Positions 50,799 to 60,500 of a DNA stretch of 64,000 nucleotides are shown in pieces. Below the pieces are notes generated by a model. The model was not told the origin of the DNA. It saw only the letters and a program-made list of their open reading frames with translations, and did no database searches. A program made the translations under genes and the position numbers. The number at the start of each line of letters is the position of its first letter. Positions within the stretch are counted from its first letter, which is position 1. The stretch is taken from positions 33,536,166 through 33,600,165 of the forward strand of contig CAIIXF020000011.1 of assembly GCA_903813345.2 (NCBI GenBank). The letters are read 5' to 3'. This stretch comes from Owenia fusiformis. Lineage: Eukaryota; Annelida; Polychaeta; Sabellida; Oweniidae.

Positions 50799-51678
50799 AT
50801 TGGCAGCCTTATCTCCTACTATGACAGAAGTAACAAAAATATCTCTCGAGGCACTTTACTTCCTATATTTTTGTTTATTTTGATCCAAAGTTTATATCAG
50901 GTATTTGATCAATTATCGAAAACACTTCAAATTTTAATCAATTATCATTTGAGGAACTGTTTATAAATAAATCAGCTGGTCAGGCAAAATTCCAATCATA
51001 AGGAATCATATATTGTTTTAGTGTTTAGTATATGATCATAGGTGGTCATGAAGTGCCTAAAACAGGTGTTGGTGCACGAAAATATCCTTATCTGATAATA
51101 GTCTCTTAGAGGATAATCCTTTTGATTTGTAGAATGCAGATAGAAATTAAGCTGTTATGTCGTTATTACAAAATCACCTCCTTATGCTAACAAATCAACA
51201 AAATATCACCGATCTTGGAATCCTAATATTCAGCTCATCGTAAATAATCAAAGTAACATGAGAATGCTTAATTGTCATTCCCCACATGAATCTTGCACCA
51301 AACACGCCTTCAGCATATGCTCCACGAAATATAACAAAATGGATGAGCATATTCCAACACAATATATAGAAGAATCTCAGAGAAAAAATTAACCCCTGTG
51401 AACCCAACAAAAATTCATCGTATAGAAACACAAAAAATTGTGTCGTTCATTCCTATTTTGGTTGTAAATAGAGAAATAGGTGTGATGGGAGAGAAATAAC
51501 TTGAACGGGATCTTGCTTCACCTTAGATTCACCCTTAGATTACAACATAGACATACATGCTGCATAGGTTACATAAGAAAATCAATGTAATTTATTAATC
51601 ATATACAGCTATTTGGACACATGTCAATTCTTCATTGGAAGAAGGAGGATGATGTATCCCAAGAGGATTCACCTTGAG

Positions 51679-51726
51679 TTACCTCCATCCATTTGTTACC
51701 CACAATGCATCTTTCCATTCAGGAAC
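51679..51726 (-). CDS. Possible short minus-strand exon with stop
   Basis: Acceptor CAATTTACAG, then VPEWKDALWVTNGWR and TAA. Phase 0 agrees with the exon ending at 55573. A GTAACT donor overlaps the stop, so it could instead be a non-coding 5' exon of the Bcl-2-family gene. Confidence 0.25.
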   Translation of the reverse strand, partial: VPEWKDALWVTNGWR

Positions 51727-53168
51727 CTGTAAATTGAAATAAAGGAATTATTTTTCTAAAATGAATACTGCCTGGATTAAGTGTTCACATTGTGATTTGA
51801 GAGGTCCAGTAACATAATCAGTGTCAATGGATACACCTAGAATTAGGGTCTGTGTCAGAAATGGTTTGGAACATCTTGGAACTGGAATTTTAACACTGTT
51901 TTTACTTAAAAATGGTGTCTACAAACAAAAGTTTGACTAACTAAACTAGACAATCACTTCGTATTTCTAAGATGCACAGAGGAAAAATAATGTCATACAT
52001 ACTTATCATAATTGATGATAATCAACACAAATGACAAATTGAATTTCAAACTGAATGACAATCATGAACATTTCTCAGTAAAGCTAATCTAATAAATACT
52101 GTAAATAATATAATATTGACCAGGCTGCTTCTTTTAATCCCGTGCATTATGGGATAGGCAGACATGCATTGATAAGAGATGATTTAATTAACAAAGAAGG
52201 TAATATCCCATGATTCATTTGTATAAGATCACATCATTTAGCCTCATCACTTGTCATTTAATTTAAAAACCAAAAATGAATAGTTCAAAATCTAAAAAAT
52301 GAAATGATGTTAAATTTGCATAAAATAATAAAAATTAAGAACATTTTACACAAAGATTGATGGTATAGAAAACCTCCTTTGGTGGGATTATACATGAACA
52401 CAGACATGATGGAAATACACTTAACTGTATTAATTCTTGCACTAATCCTTATACTATATTCAACATAACAGAAGAAGAATTAAAGTGAGCGTGAACAACC
52501 ACGATGCTATTACTCTAAAGTCTGAACTGTGTCGAAATATCAGAAATTATATCTGGAATGGCCGATAGTCATTGTTAAAATCAATTAAGTCTGTGAGAAA
52601 TATATTTGAAAGGGTTAAGAGAATGGCCATAGGTGCAGAGCATATGATATAAGAATAGCACTAGAAATAGAATATGAAACTATACATTAACAACATGGAA
52701 AGTAATTAGAAATGAACAATTAAGTAGTGAGCCTCTTTATAAGCATTTCAAATGTTGGAAATACACAGAGAAATGTGCTTTATTCAATCTTTGAAAAAAA
52801 TAATGAGAACAAAGCATTTAGCCAGCTTCAAATAAGTATAAGATGCCATTGATGATGACCGACCACAACTGCAAATCTAGTGACGATCTTTCAGCACTTA
52901 CATGCTTTTGGTAAGTAAGAACCTTAATCTGACTACACAAATAATTAAACATTTTAGAACTAAACTTTAAATTACATAATGTAATGAGCATTTAAAAATA
53001 ACCATTCCTCAATAATTAGATTATTTAAACCTACACATCGCTCCAAAACGCAATATGTTGACGTATATTGTTTTTACATTTTCAAGCTCTAATATAAAGT
53101 TTATGTAAATAAAAATTGTTTTTTCTGCGTAACATCAAAGAACAATCATCTAGTTAAAAAAATAAAAA

Positions 53169-53233
53169 GGTGAATGCGAGATTCGAACCCGGGCCTCCTA
53201 CATGCTGAGCGAGCATTCTACCGCAAGGCCACC
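53169..53233 (-). repeat. tRNA-like relic or SINE head
   Basis: On the minus strand a perfect Pol III B-box core (GGTTCGAATC) lies about 40 bases after a GTGGCCTTGCGGTAGAATGC A-box-like stretch, followed by T-runs. The anticodon and T stems do not pair well, so it is not a functional tRNA gene. Confidence 0.5.
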
Positions 53234-55572
53234 GAGGTATTACGAATGATTGAGGTAATTTAATGCTACTTATGCTAAATGCTATAATTCGGAAGTGACG
53301 TCATGTTCTTAATTTAGAAACCTTTCCAAAATCATATCGTCGTCACCGATCGAAGCAATTCAATGAAAAATCTTTGAAATGACACATTTATCGTAAGTAT
53401 TTATACACAAGATTTGCCCCATTTGTTCGTCATTCTACAATCTTTCATTCAGCTCAAAATGATAAAGTTCAACCCCGAAACAACCCAAGATTGCGTTTCG
53501 GGGCAAAGAGCAGCTTTAAACATTTGTCCATTCAATAGACTACCTTTGTTGAGGTGCTTTCCTTGGTTTCTCATATTTTCTCATATTCTAGCATTCTATA
53601 AAATGAGACACCAGTTTATAAAATAAATATTTATAAATGAAACCAACTAAGTGATAAATGAAGTTATACTGTATAAGAAAAATGAAACTATACATGAGTG
53701 TTTAATAAAACACAAGTTTGTATATAATTTAAAGGTTTATATACAAATTAATGAAATTTTATGAGTTCACTATGAAACTATGTACGATGAAAAAAAACAA
53801 TGAAACTATGTCAAGGCATTTCCTGTTCTAATTTATTTTGATTCATATCAGATAATCCATTGTCAAATACTGTACACTTCAAATTTTAATCAATAGTAAA
53901 GATCCCTTGAATTTGACAGAAGGAAATATTTTTATATCAATTGATGATAAAATTCCTATTGTAAGAAATCATAAGATGGCTTAAGTATAATCATTATGTT
54001 GACAGAATATTTTTTCATGTCCAATTGAGTATAATTATACATATTCAATAAAACACAAGGAATATTCATGGAAAATATCATACTGCGTGAAGCATTAAAT
54101 GAAACAAAAAATTTATATGCATAAACCCCCTTAGCTAGCATCAAGCTTCTCTGTGAACCACCAACCAAACTTTTCCCCTAATACAGAATCATTTGGAAAA
54201 ATACATATCAGAATAAGCCAAAAGAATCAGCAGAGTTAAACACTTTACTCTTTACACATTGCTTCAAAAGGTTAACACAGTTTAACTCATCCTATTCCTG
54301 ATCCTTCAACATAGAATGAGAAAGTGCTGAAAGGCAGAGTTAGATACAAGATTATATTCCAACTTGTAATGCTATAAATTGGCTGATACAAGGTTATACC
54401 TTATACACATGCACCTTCATTTTAACAAAGAAAATGATGCATGAAGTTATTAATTATGCAATCAGCAAACAGAAAAATTCAACTCATTTTCAAATAAAAA
54501 TTCATAATAACTCAAGTGCATGTATCATGAGTAAACATGAGAAACAGTTATCAATCAATATAAACCTTTATCTATGTAAGTATGCGCAATAAAATCCTGA
54601 TTATTTAAAAAATACAAATGATTCATAACATGTAGATCCTGGTACATGCACATTTAATGCAGCATGTACAATATTAAAATTCCTGCAATATCTATCCGAT
54701 ATCGAAAAGTTTATATTTATTGATTTCTGATGATGACATGAACTATGAATCATCGGGTTTTCTCCTACTTGACGATAAAATATGTCAAGTAGTTCATACA
54801 TAATACTTCAAATTAAAAATACATCAAAAAGAGAGAATTTTTCGAGAAAAAACAAGAACATGACACGAAACATGAAACCTTTCATATTTTAGACAGAAAA
54901 GAATAACATACTACATACAAAAAGCAATCAAAGGCTCTTGAAAATAATAACTTGAATGGGTAACATATTGATCTGTAGTATTCTGTTTACATACATCAAT
55001 ACTTCGTAGTGCTTTATATTTGTAGTAAAACACAAAGGATTTGTATTGAGTAATAACTATGAGTTATAAAATGCTATATCAGCTGTATCAATAATAGCCA
55101 CACCCAAACAAATCTATTCAGGAGACATCTCTGTCTTCTTAAGTAATTTTTCAGTAGAACTAGTAGTTAGTAACATAGTAATTTAGTGTAATAAATAAGC
55201 TAGAAACATTGTTACAACGTTCTTCATTATATAAATTAAGAGGGACAGATTTGTACATTATTCCAGATTCACCACATTCACTCAAATGCCATTTTGGTAT
55301 TTTTGACGATAGTTTAATATTTGCTTATTTAGGCAGATGGGTTATTTTGGAAATTGCATATCTGCTTCACTATATTACCTTATATATACATGTATTAGTA
55401 TGTCGGGACTGTAGTTGACAAGTACAAAAAGACGAAAATGAGTGACAGTGCTACCAAAAACATAAAAACATATGAACTCTGTTCAAGATGAAATGTGTGT
55501 ATACTGATAGTACTGAGTAATTTTTAAAAATGTAAAGTTGTAAGTTTTATTATTCTTTTATTATTCACTGAC

Positions 55573-55661
55573 ATATTTTTCAGTTTCTGATTGGACTATG
55601 TCCGACATTTGACAATGAAATAAGAAGCCATATTCCTCGGCTGTGAGTTGTCCAGTGTAAT
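55573..55661 (-). CDS. Possible upstream exon on minus strand (unrecognised)
   Basis: Acceptor TATGTTTCAG, 89 nt, donor GTCAGT (or read through to a stop at 55561-55563). Codes YTGQLTAEEYGFLFHCQMSD and IVQSETEKY. It ends in phase 0, so it could feed the large BCL2L14-like exon or the short exon at 51726. The protein-like composition is better than chance ORFs nearby, but I recognise no family. It may be a separate small gene. Confidence 0.35.
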
Positions 55662-55723
55662 CTGAAACATATACCCTGGCTGGCATGGAATATTTTAAAA
55701 ATTGAATAATACTTTACACTGGT

Positions 55724-55935
55724 GGATTAGGGGGGGGGCTGGGGGGCCTGGAGGCCCAGAAAAAAACTTGGGCTCAAAAAAAAACTTGGGCCAAAAAAGG
55801 CCCCAAAAAGTGAGCCTTTTTGATCATTACTGGGTCTTTTGAGGCCTTATTTTTAATTTTAGGCCAAATTTTGAAGAAAATGGGCCTCAAAATTTCAAAA
55901 TTTGGACCCACTTTTGGGTTTTAGGGGCCTTAAAC
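55724..55935. repeat. G-rich low-complexity repeat
   Basis: GGCCTGGAGGCCCAG, TTGGGCTCAAAA and AGGCCTTATTTT-type words. Simple and self-complementary; no coding frame. Confidence 0.45.
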
Positions 55936-56144
55936 TAAAATGTGATTGATGAACCTTTTATGTGAAACTTAAATCAAAAGTAGTATATATCTATGTCTAT
56001 GTCACGAATTTGCAAATGGCTAATAAGACCAATTAAACCAGATATACCTGCACTGGAAATTGGAGCACAACCCTAGTCTAGTGAATTTCAGATGATAAGG
56101 GATAAGTTATATGTCCAGGAAAACTTACAATGATGCAAAACTTT

Positions 56145-56265
56145 GCAAGGCATTAACATGCAAAATGTCACCACCCTGCCATTTGTTACAGACGCCAACC
56201 GCCACATGCCGAACAACATCCACAAAAAGGTTGGAGACTAACAAATAATGTCACCATAAGGTACA
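56145..56265 (-). mobile_element. Short member of the same family, copy F
   Basis: Inverted orientation: GCAAGGCATTAACATGCAAA at the left, ACAGACGCCAACCGCCACAT in the middle, AATAATGTCACCAT at the right. Confidence 0.65.
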
Positions 56266-56543
56266 GCAAGTCTCCCTTTAGACAACTTTATATTTTGTAT
56301 GTCTGTATATGTACTAAGCTTGGAGGAAATGAAGAATGTCTCTTGGCTTTTTGGTGATTTTGAAGTCATGTCTGCACTTTACATTTCAAAATCAACTTCT
56401 GTAGTAATTTGACACCATCTTCTAATTTGCCTCATTGACCCTTTCTTGTTTCTCAAAAGATATTCTCTCAATCAGGAAATACATTGCAGGGAAATTTTGT
56501 AGGGAATTTTATAAGTCACAAAAAATAACGAGTGACAACTTAC

Positions 56544-56568
56544 ACTTTCTCCGAGTGTAACTAAACAT
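56544..56568 (-). CDS. Possible minus-strand first coding exon
   Basis: ATG at 56568, eight codons (MFSYTRRK) plus one base to donor GTAAGT. Phase fits the exon at 55661 (giving KYYTGQL). Supported only by splice signals. Confidence 0.3.
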
Positions 56569-56673
56569 CTTCCCGATGCGTAGTGGGCTTCGAGTTTATA
56601 TGATCATGCAGTGATTAGCAATATATCACTAAAAGTTAGAGACTTGAGTATGTTGATATTTTACCCCCATGCT

Positions 56674-56950
56674 AGTTCAACAAGTTAAACCCAATACCAC
56701 GGCTTTCATTTATTAATCTGAATGTTATTGTTGCCGTGATTGGGTTTAACTTCCGTGCCATAGTTTTATTTGTTGCAAATTCTCACTATCAGTTATAAAT
56801 TAAACGCGCATAAAATTCCATGCGTTGCCATAGGCCACTATTAAATATTTTGCATCAAGGGCCGAATAGGCATGGATGTTAAACCTAGGGCGGGCCACAA
56901 GATATGTCAGATAAGAAATAATTCCCAGACTAGGTTTAACTTGTTGAACT
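56674..56950. mobile_element. 277-bp MITE with perfect 11-bp target duplication
   Basis: Perfect 18-base inverted ends AGTTCAACAAGTTAAACC. Flanking direct repeat ACCCCCATGCT at 56663-56673 and 56951-56961. Duplication length is in the 8-11 range of Mutator-like elements. Confidence 0.85.
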
Positions 56951-57343
56951 ACCCCCATGCTTGACATTCATGGCCTTTACTTTCATGTACTTTCTGCAGG
57001 CATGGATTAAGTAATTAGAAAGGGTGTCGACTTTTGGCTTGCAACCTAAGATACCTCAAGAAAAGCCGAAGATTGCCGAAGATTTTCGTTGCAAACTAAG
57101 TTGGGTAGCAAGAATGTGAAGAGAACGTCTCTAAGAGAGGCTCAACATTCTCCGTCAGATTGAATCGGCAAAATTCGGTTGTATGGCTTACCTTCGGCTA
57201 CATGGCCCAACCTCGATTGAATTGAAAAGATGCTGTTCCTTATTGGAAAAGTCTTATTATTATCTATTTTAAAAAATAATCAAAAATCAAATAAATTTTA
57301 GAAAAAATGATGAATGTTTGATTTGTATATTGAGTACACTTAC

Positions 57344-57370
57344 CATTGACTTGTTGTTTTGAATCGTCAT
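57344..57370 (-). CDS. Possible distal 5' exon of the Bcl-2-family gene
   Basis: ATG at 57370 with nine codons (MTIQNNKSM) to a strong donor GTAAGT, phase 0. It is compatible in frame with the exon at 48038. No acceptor is needed if this is a first exon. Evidence is the donor and frame only. Confidence 0.25.
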
Positions 57371-57460
57371 GTCCAGGTGTGTAGTTTATTTGTGGTTTGT
57401 TCAATCTTTACAGGTGTACTGAATGATTGATTATAAACGTGAAACAAGGAAGAAACTCAC

Positions 57461-57540
57461 CTGAATCTCTGAGTCATTTTTCCCACCTCCTCACAACAAA
57501 CCGCTAAACCAATCAGATTCAAGGTCATTCTCATCCCGGA
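57461..57540. promoter_or_regulatory. Putative bidirectional promoter of MRPL23 and a minus-strand transcript
   Basis: A CCAAT box (ACCAATCAG, 57508-57516) and, just before the MRPL23 ATG, CCGGAG and CCGGAA ETS-type cores, which are typical of nuclear genes for mitochondrial proteins. On the minus strand a donor GTGAGT at 57460 follows ATGACTCAGAGATTCAG, so a divergent first exon may start here. Binding is inferred, not shown. Confidence 0.4.
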
Positions 57541-57552
57541 GAAACCGGAACT

Positions 57553-57581
57553 ATGGCGAGCAAGGAAGTGAAACGGTGGAT
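57553..57581 (+). CDS. MRPL23: MRPL23 exon 1
   Basis: ATG at 57553 after CCGGAACT, nine codons plus two bases, donor GTAAGT at 57582. MASKEVKRW joins IPLWKRL in exon 2. Short but the phase and donor are exact. Confidence 0.85.
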
Positions 57582-60500
57582 GTAAGTTTAAGTCGTTTGT
57601 ATTATGATTTCTGAGAGAAAGAAGCGTTGGTGTGACTATGTTATTGTATCTTACCTTACCATAGTATATTTGTGCATTTTTCGATCAATAATTTATTCAA
57701 ACCTGTCATGTTTTATAATGAAATTTGCACTCAAAGTTGGCATTTTCACAAAAATTTCAGCGTTTTTCGAAGAACTGAGAAGTTGCGTTATTTTCGATGA
57801 AAAACTCGATAAAATCTTGTGTATTTTAATTAGGTTTGCATCCGTTTCAAGTTTCACGTATTATGTAGTGGGTACTTACTGGTATATGCTGAATGCTGCA
57901 CATTATTGACAATCAGATGTTGAACACTTTTGATATGCCCTTGTCGAGACCCTATCTGTTGCAAGACTTATGCCTGGCACAACTGTCAACATGTTATTAA
58001 GTGTTTTTAATTTTCGCAAGGATCCTGCAATGACTGTGATAGTGTTATAGTGAAAGCCTGGTATAACCGTGACAATGCTATATTATATTGCTAGTCCTGT
58101 CATGACTGTGGTAACGTTAAAGCCTGATATGACCGTGGCAATGCTATAGTATATTGCTAGTCCTGTCATGACTGTGGTAACGTTAAAGCCTGATATGACC
58201 GTGACAATGCTATAGTATATTGCAAGGCCTCTCATGACCTTGGTAATGGTAAAGCCTGATATGACAGTGACAATGCTATAGTATATTGCAAGGCCTGTCA
58301 TGACCTTGGTAATGGTAAAGCCTGATATGACAGTGACAATGGTTGCAAGGCCTGTCATGACTGTCAATGGCGTAGCGTCATATACGCATAAAACACCATG
58401 GCGTACTCTGATAATTTAGAGAAAAGTTGATTTTTAGATTGAATTGCCTCACACTTTAAAAATGGATAAAATGACCAATAATTTAAATGTCATTAGCCCA
58501 TTTCGTCGGAATTTCGTATTTTAAAACGCCCCAGAACGCTTCAACTGCAATCTCATTTTCAAATTTTCTTGGGGGAGGACCTAGACTGTATCCTTCGTCT
58601 GAATAAATATTCAGACTGTAAGTCACCTATTGTAAAATGTGGTGTTGTATAAATGTTACAAATAAGTTTGTTTAATGATAAAATGATTGCCTTATAAAGA
58701 ACTTACAATATTATTTTTTCGTATATTATCCTCTTACTGAAGATATTCATAAAATGTACAGACGCTTCTTGTAGCGAAGCCATTGATTAGGTCAAGCCAT
58801 TTTGGCAATGCCAAATTCTCACGATAAACGAGATTTAGCCAGTGACGTCAGTCTATTTGTAAACAAATAACACGTGGAGCGGACGGAGCAACATTACGGA
58901 AGCGTATTGCTAAATTCCATTTGTGCGGGAATTTATTAGATCTAGTCATTTATCATCATTATCCCGATTAATTTTCTTCATTTATAGTAAATAGAGCGGA
59001 AATATTCATGAAGAAGGCATAGGTAATCAAGTGGTCATGTGTTGTCAAAGTTCAAAATTTGCATATCTCGTTTGGATCTCGTGAACTCAAACGTCCTTGA
59101 CATTGATTTCGCGATCTACTTATGAACACATCCTGAAGTTTCGGTGAGTCTGAACATTTCATTATTTTATATCAACTTGTACCCGCCTTATACAAATATT
59201 TTTGCTTCTAGTTTAAGATGAACATCTCTTCAACATATTCACCAATTTTCAAGGTGAACATTCTTATAATAAACGAGAAATTAATGTGCAAAAAATATCA
59301 CCGCGATTTCCACAGGAAATATATCAATCATAACAGACCGAATATTATATTCGGTCTGTTGGATACATACTAGGGGAGGACCCACCCCCGAACCCCCCTC
59401 AAAGATCGTTCGCTTCGCTCCCTCGTGGCGTACACTCAAAAATACCCACGCTACGCCACTGACTGTGGTAATGTTAATGCACAATATGATCGTGACAATG
59501 GTTATATTAAATGACATTGAGTAGCATGAGAATACTGTAATGAAAAATTTCATCGTTTATCTACCTTAAATATGTAAATCTAGACTACTACTACTACTAA
59601 ACTCATAATTCATTTCCTCAAACTATAATAATTCTAATCTCATTCAAGAACGTAAACATTGTCACGTGAGAAGCACTTCTTACAACTGGGGACCCAAATG
59701 CTGCCAAAAGGAGGAACTCTGTATAACAGAATAATGTACCAACAGAGTGGCATTTTTGCTTTGTTTGGAACAAGTTAAAAGAAAAACAGTCCAGTATGAG
59801 ACCATGGGCTTTCAACTACATGTAGACACAATCCTTGATTTACAAACATCTGATTGGTCTAAAATTCAAATTAATGTTTTTTTCAACTCCTATGGGAAGT
59901 AAATTATGAGACAGTTGAGAAAACAGTGATGTTTTCTTTTTTAAGAAGCAAGGAAGTCAAAAAGTTCCTGATAGAAATCATATTATCAGAGCTTTAGGAA
60001 TAAAACCAATTCATGTATTTTTTTCCAAAATTGTGCAGATATTCATTTTTTTAGGTTGAACTTTTTAAAAACTGAATTATATTTGAAGTTGAGAGGCATG
60101 TAGTCTATTATTATCTGATTTCTGAATGAAAGTTGAGGTAACCCACATTTTCATGCAGAGAAGTATTTGTGAATACACCATTGTATGTATTGTTAACATT
60201 CACCTATTCTGATGTTGTTTACATTGTGTTTATTGTTAATCTAATGGCTTGGAGCAAAGTTTAAGTAGCAATAATATATGAAAATATGTTCATTTACCAG
60301 TAAAACTGGAAGTTATGAAATTGGCAGCATGCAGTATATTATATTAGCCAATCCTTTTCCTTAGATGTCAAAATCTGGTCCTTCGAAGCTTCGAAAAAAT
60401 GTTTAATATACACAAGTTTTACTACCATGCATATACACCCTATGCAGACAGAGCCTGTGGGAAATATTGGGTGCGGAGCAAATGAGCGGAGGGTGCGGAG

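Larger units (their letters stand above)
50799..55560. other. Upstream region of the Bcl-2-family gene
   Basis: AT-rich. Only the short possible exon at 51679-51726 and the tRNA-like relic at 53169-53233 are noted. Confidence 0.45.

Noticed and set aside
53169-53233. A functional tRNA gene
   Set aside because: The B box is good, but the acceptor, anticodon and T stems pair poorly, so I kept it only as a tRNA-like relic.
57604-57909. 101-codon plus-strand frame right after MRPL23 exon 1
   Set aside because: Lies inside intron 1 just after a good donor, composition is that of AT-rich intron, and no family is recognised.
58083-58367. 94-codon minus-strand frame with repeated hydrophobic 22-residue units
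   Set aside because: Product of the 66-bp tandem repeat; no start context, no homology, and interrupted by an insertion.
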